Positions 26,937-34,181 of a stretch of 58,590 nt of DNA are shown here, in pieces. Each line of letters starts with the position of its first letter. Position 1 is the first letter of the stretch. Source of the DNA: Bacillota bacterium (GTDB lineage Bacteria > Bacillota > Clostridia > Christensenellales > CAG-138); the NCBI GenBank assembly GCA_023409435.1, contig JAEYHP010000164.1, forward strand, positions 1-58,590, read 5' to 3'. Under the pieces are notes generated by a model, which had not been told where the DNA came from, did not search any database, and worked only from the letters and a program-made list of their open reading frames with translations. The translations under genes were made by a program, and so were the position numbers.

Positions 26937-28019
26937 ATGAAGATCAAGGAAATTCAGCTCGGTTCCATCCGCATACCGCTTGCGCGGCCGTTTAAGACCG
27001 CGCTGCGCACCGTGGACCATGTGGACGATATAGCGGTGCGCATCGTCGCTGACACGGGGGAGTGCGGGTACGGGGAGGCCCCTCCCACCGCAGTCATCAC
27101 CGGCGATACCAAAGGCTCCATCGCGGAGGCCATTCAGTCGTTCATCGCCCCGGCCATCATCGGCATGGACATTGAGGATATCGACGGCATCATGCGCAAG
27201 GTCAACGCCTGCATCGTCAAGAACAGCTCGGCCAAGGCCGCAATCGATATGGCGGTATACGACCTCTGGGCAAAGCGCCTGAGTACGCCGCTCTACAAGC
27301 TTCTGGGCGGATACCGCAGACAGATGGAAACCGACATCACAATCAGCGTCAATCCCGTTGACCAGATGGTGGCGGACAGCGTGGACGCCGTAAGGCAGGG
27401 CTTCCGCATCCTCAAAGTAAAGGTGGGACGCGAGGGCCTGAAGGATGTGGAGCGCATCAGCGAAATCCGCGCCGCGGTCGGCCCTGAAATTGCCCTGCGC
27501 GTGGACGCCAACCAGGGCTGGGAACGAAAGGACGCCGTACGCATCATCACGGCGATGGAGGATAAAGGATTGTCCATTGAGCTTGTGGAGCAGCCGGTGC
27601 CTGCCCACGACTTACTCGGCATGCAATATATCACGAGCCGCGTGCTCACCCCGATATTGGCCGATGAAAGCGTGTTTGCGCCCGCGGACGCCGTTGAAAT
27701 CATACGCACGCACGCGGCGGATTTAATCAACATCAAGCTCATGAAGGCGGGCGGCATCTACAATGCCCTTAAAATCTGCGCAATCGCCGAATCTTACGGC
27801 GTAAGCTGCATGATCGGCTGCATGCTGGAAAGCAAGCTGGCCGTGAGCGCTGCGGCGCATCTTGCCTGCGCCAAGCATGTGATCGCCTATGCGGACCTCG
27901 ACGGCCCGTCGCTGTGCCTGGACAACCCGTACAAGGGCGGGCCGGTGTTCGACGGCCCCATGATCACGATGGCCGACGCCCCGGGGCTGGGAATCGCCGA
28001 AGTGCCGTTTTTTGACTAA
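26937..28019 (+). CDS. ykfB: Dipeptide epimerase, enolase superfamily (YkfB/L-Ala-D/L-Glu epimerase-like)
   Basis: 360 residues. The muconate-lactonising-subgroup catalytic set is visible: Lys160-x-Lys162 in LKVKVG, metal ligands Asp190 (VDANQGW), Glu218 (LVEQP) and Asp243 (LADES), and the second acid/base Lys in NIKLMKAGG. It would epimerise L-Ala-D-Glu to L-Ala-L-Glu so that ordinary peptidases can finish degradation. Last gene of the muropeptide operon, followed by a hairpin terminator. Confidence 0.94.
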   Translation: MKIKEIQLGSIRIPLARPFKTALRTVDHVDDIAVRIVADTGECGYGEAPPTAVITGDTKGSIAEAIQSFIAPAIIGMDIEDIDGIMRKVNACIVKNSSAKAAIDMAVYDLWAKRLSTPLYKLLGGYRRQMETDITISVNPVDQMVADSVDAVRQGFRILKVKVGREGLKDVERISEIRAAVGPEIALRVDANQGWERKDAVRIITAMEDKGLSIELVEQPVPAHDLLGMQYITSRVLTPILADESVFAPADAVEIIRTHAADLINIKLMKAGGIYNALKICAIAESYGVSCMIGCMLESKLAVSAAAHLACAKHVIAYADLDGPSLCLDNPYKGGPVFDGPMITMADAPGLGIAEVPFFD

Positions 28020-28040
28020 CAGAAATACGTACTTAATAAT

Positions 28041-28067
28041 ACGCCTCATGCTTTAAGCATGAGGTGT
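28041..28067. terminator. Bidirectional hairpin between epimerase and methyltransferase
   Basis: GCCTCATGC pairs with GCATGAGGT, extended by AC/GT, around TTTAA. It lies between two converging genes, just past the methyltransferase stop on the minus strand. Confidence 0.7.
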
Positions 28068-28069
28068 TA

Positions 28070-28810
28070 CTATATCTTTCTTGCTTTAATAAGTAAAAAA
28101 TCAGGCTTATGATAATATTTTTTGTATGATGGATATTTCTCCATTACGCTTTCATTCGGTACTGGCTCTACAACCTTTTCAATAATTAGACCAGCAGAAA
28201 TTATTGAATTTATAATAGACGAAAATGAACGATGGTACTTTATAACATCATTGACAATCCAATTTGTTTTTCGTTCACCAAGCTCACTGTAATTTGCTAA
28301 GTTGTAGTGCAAAATATTACCTTCGTCATCTTCTGACCAAAAGTTTCCGTCTTTTAAAGCAGTAGTTAGTGGGTGTTCTTGTGAAAAAACCAAAATTCCA
28401 TTTTCATTTAGTGCAGAATAAATGGCATGTAACAGTTTGTCAAAATCTTCAATATAATGTACTGCAAGCGAGCTGAATATTACGTCAAAACGTTCATTTA
28501 GCGATAGCAAATCCATCATGCTAATATTAAAAAAGCTCACGTTAGCAGTTGTGCTTTCTTGCTTAGCTATATCCAGCATTTTTTTAGAAATATCTATTCC
28601 TACAACTTTCTTAGCACCCATTTTTGAAAATTCGGTACAGTTTTCGCCGTAACCGCACCCCAAATCTAATACCGATTTTTCAGTTAGATCAGGGCAAAGT
28701 GAAAACAATGTCGGTTTTTCCACGATAATATTTGCTGCTGATGGATTTTCTCTTAATTTTTTATATCCATCAAAAAAGACTTGATTATCATAAATGTTTT
28801 GCTCAGTCAT
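28070..28810 (-). CDS. Class I SAM-dependent methyltransferase (Methyltransf_11/25 type)
   Basis: 246 residues. Motif I VLDLGCGYGENC, motif II acidic residue in VVGIDISKKML, and FDVIFSSLAVHYIEDF as motif III are clear. Such proteins methylate small molecules or act in tRNA/antibiotic modification; no substrate can be named. Base composition is visibly AT-rich with AAT/ATA/AAA codons, unlike the GC-rich genes on both sides, which suggests recent acquisition. It stands alone between two hairpins. Confidence 0.88.
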   Translation of the reverse strand: MTEQNIYDNQVFFDGYKKLRENPSAANIIVEKPTLFSLCPDLTEKSVLDLGCGYGENCTEFSKMGAKKVVGIDISKKMLDIAKQESTTANVSFFNISMMDLLSLNERFDVIFSSLAVHYIEDFDKLLHAIYSALNENGILVFSQEHPLTTALKDGNFWSEDDEGNILHYNLANYSELGERKTNWIVNDVIKYHRSFSSIINSIISAGLIIEKVVEPVPNESVMEKYPSYKKYYHKPDFLLIKARKI

Positions 28811-29123
28811 AGCACACTGCCCCTACCTAATATAAATAATTTGTAGTTAAGCTAGCTCAACAAATTTTATTGATGAATCTTAGGTTAAGCGAGAGGCCCG
28901 AATAACCGCTTGGGTCATTAATTATGCATAGCTAACGCTGCGCTTTAAAAACCATTTCTTATCAATTAGAATATAGCATGCCATGGAAGTCAAAGCAAAT
29001 ATATGTCAGCCGCCATATTCTCTTTCACGTGCGCATAGCAAATTCGCAGGAACTATACCTTGAAACCCCAAACAGGTTTATTGACGTGCTGAACCCCCGG
29101 AACTTCCGGGGGTTTTGCAGCTT
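28811..29123. other. AT-rich intergenic between methyltransferase and AraC gene
   Basis: 313 bp with no credible gene. It would contain the methyltransferase promoter (minus strand). It ends in the hairpin at 29092-29114. Confidence 0.6.
29092..29116. terminator. Hairpin after the AraC regulator
   Basis: AACCCCCGG (29092-29100) pairs with CCGGGGGTT (29106-29114). A TTTT follows on the plus strand. Located 8 bp beyond the AraC stop on the minus strand; same stem sequence as the liv-operon hairpin at 12460-12482. Confidence 0.6.
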
Positions 29124-30311
29124 TTACCGGAACTGATTCCTGTACGCGCCGGGGGTCATCTGCGTATATTTTTTAAATGCCTCCCCGAAATGGCTCTGCG
29201 AGCAAAATTGATAAAACGCGGCGATCTCCGCGAACGTGCTGTTAGAATACCGGATAAAGGCTTTGGATTCCTCCACGCGCTTCCTCTGGATATAGGAAAA
29301 CAGCGCTTCTCCCGTTTCTTTTTTGAACAGCCCGCACAGATAATGCGGGTTCACATAGACGTGCTCCGCGATTTCATGAAGCCGCATCGGCTCGCTCAGG
29401 TGGTTTTCGATATACGTCATGGCCTGCCGTACCGTCTGTGAATACTTCGCGTTGCACAGCTGGTTGACGCGGGCGGTGAACACGCGAATCATTTCCCCCT
29501 CGAACGGCAGGAGCTGCTCCATTGTGGCGCAATTTTCCATGCGCTGTATGAACGCGTCGCTCAATGTGAACGCCTCATCCGGGGAAACGCCGCCGGATAT
29601 CGCCGCGCGCGTCATGAACGTGCAGCTTGCGATGAGCGAATTTTTGAGCGAGCGCACCGGGTCGGGCGCAAGCAGGGCGCGCGGCGCCGCGTTGATCTCC
29701 GCGAGTATGTTCGCGGAGTTTTCCTTATCCCCGTTGGCGATCAGGCGGCAGATTTCCTGCTCCAGCGCGTACGGCGGGTGCTGGAACTGTTTCATGCGGT
29801 AGCCGTAGGTGTTTTCAAAGTAGCTTTTCTGTATGCCGTCGTCCGCGGGCGCCGCGGTATTTTCTGCCGCAGGCTCCATGCCGTTGCATAGATCCTCCAG
29901 AAGTTTTCCCGAGTAATAATACCGGTTGTCGTCCGCCACCGGCAGCGACGAATAGTATTCAAAAAGCGCGGGTTTTAGCCAGATGGGGAGCGCTTCGCTG
30001 CGGATCAGCCGGAGGATTGCCGTTTCGGTCATCGGCTCAAACAGCATCGGGCCCGCGAGCAGCAGTTCCCTTTCATTCAGCCGCAGGCAGATAAACCGTT
30101 CATGGTAGCGCGTGCCGATGTACTGCGCGCGCAAAGGTTCGCCGGTAAAGGGAGGGAGCGCGGAAAGTCTGGTGCCGCCCAGGAGCAATACGCCTGCGCA
30201 GCTTGCGTCCGCAGGCAAGGCCTGGCGCGGTTTATTATCCTCATACCATTCGATGGCGAGTCCCGTTGCGTAATGATAGGTACGCATGAGCCTGGAGCGG
30301 ATATCCGTCAT
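29124..30311 (-). CDS. AraC-family transcriptional regulator
   Basis: 395 residues from ATG 30311 (AGGGGG site). The C-terminal 100 residues form a double helix-turn-helix: LHEIAEHVYVNPHYLCGLFKKETG and AEIAAFYQFCSQSHFGEAFKKYTQMTPGAYR. The long N-terminal part (about 1-290) resembles the sensor half of AraC regulators found beside sugar ABC transporters, but has no recognised cupin motif. Divergent from the sugar-binding-protein gene at 30642, so the likely role is control of the ABC/GH65 operon. Confidence 0.92.
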   Translation of the reverse strand: MTDIRSRLMRTYHYATGLAIEWYEDNKPRQALPADASCAGVLLLGGTRLSALPPFTGEPLRAQYIGTRYHERFICLRLNERELLLAGPMLFEPMTETAILRLIRSEALPIWLKPALFEYYSSLPVADDNRYYYSGKLLEDLCNGMEPAAENTAAPADDGIQKSYFENTYGYRMKQFQHPPYALEQEICRLIANGDKENSANILAEINAAPRALLAPDPVRSLKNSLIASCTFMTRAAISGGVSPDEAFTLSDAFIQRMENCATMEQLLPFEGEMIRVFTARVNQLCNAKYSQTVRQAMTYIENHLSEPMRLHEIAEHVYVNPHYLCGLFKKETGEALFSYIQRKRVEESKAFIRYSNSTFAEIAAFYQFCSQSHFGEAFKKYTQMTPGAYRNQFR

Positions 30312-30641
30312 GTCAAGCGCCCCCTTTTTCGATATTCGACATCAGTATATTAATATTATAATATTTTTCTGAAAATTGTTATATGTTTTTCCGAACAAAC
30401 TGCGTATACTTTTTATTAGTGAAACCGAATAGACAGGTTTCCTAGCACGCGTCGCTTATCTTCCGTTTCCCAGGCAAATGCGCCGAAATCCTAAATAACC
30501 TTCGTTCAAAGCCCTAAACTGATTAACCATTTGCGCCTAAGCCCGGCACGGGTATTGTCCCTGCCGAAAACGCTACACGCATTTTGTGCGTACGGCGAGG
30601 CGATGGCGCGAACGCCCAATTATTATGAGGAGGAAAACAAT
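30312..30641 (+). other. Divergent promoter region and long leader before the sugar SBP gene
   Basis: 330 bp. The left part is very AT-rich, with a palindromic ATATTAATATTATAATAT near 30347-30364 and a TATACT at 30405-30410 that could be a -10 without a good -35. The right 230 nt would be an untranslated leader with two hairpins: 30421-30426/30436-30441, and the one at 30544-30566. Translation of the leader frame upstream of 30642 is rejected for lack of a signal-peptide context. Confidence 0.6.
30544..30566 (+). promoter_or_regulatory. Leader hairpin upstream of the sugar SBP gene
   Basis: CGGCA-C-GGG pairs with CCC-TGCCG (one bulged C) around TATTGT, about 75 nt before the start codon. Could influence mRNA stability; role unknown. 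Confidence 0.4.
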
Positions 30642-31925
30642 ATGAGAAAGTCGCTCGGCATTCTGATGGTTCTTCTTATGATCGTATCGCTCTTTGCAGG
30701 CTGCACGCAGCCCGCGGCCACGCCCCCGGAACCCGCGCCCGCCGCCGAGCCCACGGCGGCCCCCGCTGAACCCACCGAGGCGCCAGCCCCCGCGGAAGCG
30801 CCGCGCGTCACCATCAAGTTCGCCGCCCAGGCGGACAGCACCCCGGCAACCCAGGCCGTTGTGGACGCTTACAACGCCTCGCAGGACAAATTCACCGTGG
30901 AATGGGTGGATATGACGAACGACTCCAACGCCATGCGCGAGCAGCTCATCACCACATTGAAAGCCGGCTCCGCGGATTATGACGTCATCTCCATGGACGT
31001 CGTATGGGCGGGCGAGTTCGCGGCGGCGGGCTATATCGAGCCCATCGACCAGTACATGAAGGACGCGGGCCTCAAGATTTCCCAGTTCAACTCCGGCTCC
31101 ATGGCATCCGGCTCCTACAACGCGAAGCAGTACGTGCTGCCGTTCTTCCCGGATCTTGGCCTGCTGTATTTCCGCAAGGACGTTGTTTCTGCGGAAGACG
31201 CCGCGAAGCTCGTCAGCGGCCAGTATACGTTCGAGGATCTCTTAGCCATGGCGACCACCTACAAGGGCCAGGGCGGCACCACTGACGGTTACGCGTTCCA
31301 GTCAGGTCTGTATGAAGGCCTCGTGTGCAACCTCGCCGAGTTTACCGCCGGTTGGACCAATGTACAGGGCGGCCTCACATCCATGAAGGCGTTCGTGGAC
31401 TCGGAGGCGGTGCCCACCGATATCCTCAATTATCGCGAAGGCGAAACTGCCAACAGCTTTGTCAAGGGACAGAGCGTGTTCGCCCGTAACTGGCCGTACC
31501 AGTGGGGCGTCATCAAGAGCGAGGGCACCATCAAGGTGGACCAGGTGGATGTAGCACCCCTGCCCGGCGGCTCCACCGTTGGCGGCTGGCTGCTTGGTAT
31601 GAACAAGAACTCCGCGAACAAGGAAGGCGCATGGGATTTCATGAAGTTCCTCGCCACCGAACAGGGACAGAAGATCATGTCCACACAGGGCGGCTACCTG
31701 CCCGGCTTCAACGCCCTGCTTGAGGATGCCGACGTGCTCGCGGGCAACGAAATGCTCAAGATGGAAGGCTTCAAGAACGCGCTCTCCACCACTATCGCAA
31801 GGCCGGTTTCGGCGGAGTATGCCAAGACGTCCGACGCCATCCAGCAGAACGCGCACAAATTCCTCTCCGGTTCCCAGACTGTAGAAGATACCGTGGCGGC
31901 CGTCAACGCCGCGCTTGGGAAATAA
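30642..31925 (+). CDS. Carbohydrate ABC transporter substrate-binding lipoprotein (SBP family 1)
   Basis: 427 residues from ATG 30642 with GAGGAGG ribosome site. Signal peptide and lipobox LFAGC, then a Pro/Ala/Glu linker to about residue 48, then a family-1 fold: VVDAYNASQDKFTVEWVDM, DVISMDVVWAGEFAAAGYI, LPFFPDLGLLYFRKDV and the late GAWDFMKFLATEQGQKIM. Binds a mono- or oligosaccharide for the permease pair downstream; the GH65 phosphorylase suggests an alpha-linked glucose disaccharide. A perfect hairpin separates it from the permeases. Confidence 0.93.
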   Translation: MRKSLGILMVLLMIVSLFAGCTQPAATPPEPAPAAEPTAAPAEPTEAPAPAEAPRVTIKFAAQADSTPATQAVVDAYNASQDKFTVEWVDMTNDSNAMREQLITTLKAGSADYDVISMDVVWAGEFAAAGYIEPIDQYMKDAGLKISQFNSGSMASGSYNAKQYVLPFFPDLGLLYFRKDVVSAEDAAKLVSGQYTFEDLLAMATTYKGQGGTTDGYAFQSGLYEGLVCNLAEFTAGWTNVQGGLTSMKAFVDSEAVPTDILNYREGETANSFVKGQSVFARNWPYQWGVIKSEGTIKVDQVDVAPLPGGSTVGGWLLGMNKNSANKEGAWDFMKFLATEQGQKIMSTQGGYLPGFNALLEDADVLAGNEMLKMEGFKNALSTTIARPVSAEYAKTSDAIQQNAHKFLSGSQTVEDTVAAVNAALGK

Positions 31926-31941
31926 CAGGCTGACCCGTACG

Positions 31942-31966
31942 CCCTCCAGCCGCTTCGGCTGGAGGG
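31942..31966 (+). terminator. Perfect hairpin between sugar SBP and permease genes
   Basis: 11-bp uninterrupted stem (31942-31952/31956-31966) closed by a CTT loop, 17 bp past the SBP stop, followed by TTTC. Likely partial terminator or mRNA stabiliser. Confidence 0.75.
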
Positions 31967-32082
31967 TTTCAGGGGACATTGGTTCGGGGTTCGGGCTCGG
32001 TTTTATAACGGGTCCGTTCCTTTATGTAAATGTGGCTCAAGGCCGCGCCAGTCGCGCGGGCATGCCGGGAAAGGAAATGCGT

Positions 32083-33309
32083 ATGGTCAAAAAGCGGATT
32101 ACGGCGGGGCAGCTTGCGTTCCTTGCCCCTTTGCTGCTGTTAATCGCGGCGTTCGCGCTCTATCCCATCCTCTGCTCGGTCGTCTATTCCTTTTTTGATT
32201 ACCGTACGAACGATCAAACCGTATCCGGGCTATATACGGGCACAAGCTTCAACGCCCGCCTGTTTGCCGAGGATTGCGATTACATCGCCTATTATCTGAG
32301 CGATGAAGTCACGCTTGTAGAGGGCGAGGATAAGGCGGAACTCGAGGCGGTATCGGCGGAAGCCACGGCGATGTTTGAAACATACAAGAACGCAGGAAAG
32401 CCCCTTTCGCTCTCCAAGGCGGAGGAGCAGGAACTTCTAGCGTATATTGACGGCGCCGAAGCGCGCATCAACCGCGTGTATGACGCGAACGCTGGCGTTG
32501 CCTTTTATAACCGGGACAAAATCGGCATACTCGCCAACGAAATGCGCTCCTGCATCATCAAAAGCAATTTTACGGGCCTCGCCGCGTACGGGACGCTGTT
32601 GCAGGATACGCGCTTCTTTGACTCGCTCGGCCATACAGTACTGTTCACCCTCGTATCGGTTGCATTGGAATTAACGCTCGGCATGCTGCTGGCGCTGATC
32701 ATGAACAAGGCCATGAAGGGGATCGGCGTGGTCCGCACGGCGGCGCTCGTTCCGTGGGCAATCCCAACCGCCGTTTCCGCCTTGATGTGGAGCTATATGT
32801 ACGACGGCGGCAGCGGCGTCATCTCCCACATGTTTGCCTCGCTGGGGCTTATCAGCGAGCCGCAGGTGATGCTGCTTTCCGCAAACGGCGCGATGGCGGC
32901 AGCCATTCTCGCGGACGTATGGAAAACCACGCCCTATATGGCGCTGCTGCTTCTCGCCGGGTTACAGATCATAGACCGCGGGCTGTATGAAAGCGCGAAG
33001 ATAGACGGCGCAAGTACCGTCCGTACGTTTTTCTCCATTACGCTTCCCATGCTCAAGCCCTCCATGCTGGTAGCACTCCTGTTCCGCACGCTTGACGCGT
33101 TTCGGGTGTTCGACCTGATTACGGTATTGACAGGCGGCGGGCCGGGCGGCGCAACCGAGACGCTTTCCATATACGCGTATAAGCTGATGATTGGCCAGAG
33201 CAACTACGGCTACGGGGCCGTCGTCGTCATCGCCATGGCGCTGTTCGTGGCGGCCATCGCGTTTGTATTCATCAAGGTGCTGGGCGCCGAACTCATCGCG
33301 GACGATTGA
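32083..33309 (+). CDS. Carbohydrate ABC transporter permease, MalF/UgpA type, with large extracytoplasmic insert
   Basis: 408 residues from ATG 32083 (AAAGGA site; the frame is open further left but crosses the hairpin). After the first helix (about 10-35) comes a polar, helical, probably extracellular stretch of about 140 residues (about 40-180), then six membrane helices and the EAA motif (ESAKIDGASTVRTFFSITLPML). Most MalF-type permeases of Firmicutes lack such an insert; E. coli MalF has an unrelated P2 loop in a comparable place. Pairs with the MalG-type subunit. Confidence 0.9.
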   Translation: MVKKRITAGQLAFLAPLLLLIAAFALYPILCSVVYSFFDYRTNDQTVSGLYTGTSFNARLFAEDCDYIAYYLSDEVTLVEGEDKAELEAVSAEATAMFETYKNAGKPLSLSKAEEQELLAYIDGAEARINRVYDANAGVAFYNRDKIGILANEMRSCIIKSNFTGLAAYGTLLQDTRFFDSLGHTVLFTLVSVALELTLGMLLALIMNKAMKGIGVVRTAALVPWAIPTAVSALMWSYMYDGGSGVISHMFASLGLISEPQVMLLSANGAMAAAILADVWKTTPYMALLLLAGLQIIDRGLYESAKIDGASTVRTFFSITLPMLKPSMLVALLFRTLDAFRVFDLITVLTGGGPGGATETLSIYAYKLMIGQSNYGYGAVVVIAMALFVAAIAFVFIKVLGAELIADD

Positions 33310-33320
33310 GGAGGCAAAGT

Positions 33321-34148
33321 ATGAAAAACATAACCTTGAAAAAAGTCCTCTATCTTGCCGTGGTAGTACTGCTGCTCTCCGTCATGATGTTCCCGTTTTT
33401 CTGGATTACAATTACATCATTTAAGCCCTCTGAGGAAATATTTGGCTCCACGGCGCTGCGCGTGTTCGCCGTAAATCCCACGCTTGAAAATTACCAGACG
33501 GTCATCGACAAAGGCATTCTCAATTCCATCAAAAACAGCCTCATCGTTTCGCTTTCCACAACAGTATATGTGGCGGTGGTATCGTCATTATCGGCCTATG
33601 TGCTGGCCCGCTGCCGCTTCAAAGGCAAGACGCTGCTGATGAGCCTGATACTGGGCATTTCCATGTTCCCGCAGATGATCATCGTGGGACCGATATTCAA
33701 TATGTTCTACAAGCTGGACCTTTTGAACAGCTATGGCGTCACATTCGCGTATTCGAGCATTACGCTGCCGGCAGCTGTGTGGATTATGGTGGCGCATTTC
33801 AAGCGCATTCCCCCTTCGCTGGAGGAGGCGGCGCATATCGACGGCTGCTCCATGTGGCAGACGCTCTGGAAGGTGATATTCCCTATCGCGATGCCGGGCG
33901 TGTTTACCACCGCCATCATGACGTTCATCGCATCCTGGAACGAATACCTGTTGACCTTTACGCTGAACGCGGATAAAGCGTTCCAGACGGTTCCCGTTGC
34001 CATCAACGCCCTGAGGACGCAATTCAGTATCCTGTGGGGGGAGATTACGGCTGCGACCGTGATCGTCATCGTGCCTACGCTCATCATCGTGCTGCTGTTT
34101 CAGAAGCGGATCGTATCCGGTCTGATGGCGGGCGCGGTAAAAGAGTGA
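33321..34148 (+). CDS. Carbohydrate ABC transporter permease, MalG/UgpE type
   Basis: 275 residues from ATG 33321 after GAGGAGG. Six membrane segments, with KPSEEIFGS after the first helix and the EAA motif EEAAHIDGCSMWQTLWKVIFPIAMPG. No ATPase follows; as in many Firmicutes a shared MsmK-type ATPase is presumably encoded elsewhere (inference). Confidence 0.93.
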   Translation: MKNITLKKVLYLAVVVLLLSVMMFPFFWITITSFKPSEEIFGSTALRVFAVNPTLENYQTVIDKGILNSIKNSLIVSLSTTVYVAVVSSLSAYVLARCRFKGKTLLMSLILGISMFPQMIIVGPIFNMFYKLDLLNSYGVTFAYSSITLPAAVWIMVAHFKRIPPSLEEAAHIDGCSMWQTLWKVIFPIAMPGVFTTAIMTFIASWNEYLLTFTLNADKAFQTVPVAINALRTQFSILWGEITAATVIVIVPTLIIVLLFQKRIVSGLMAGAVKE

Positions 34149-34181
34149 TTTTAAACTTTTTCATACTTTGAGGTGAAACAT

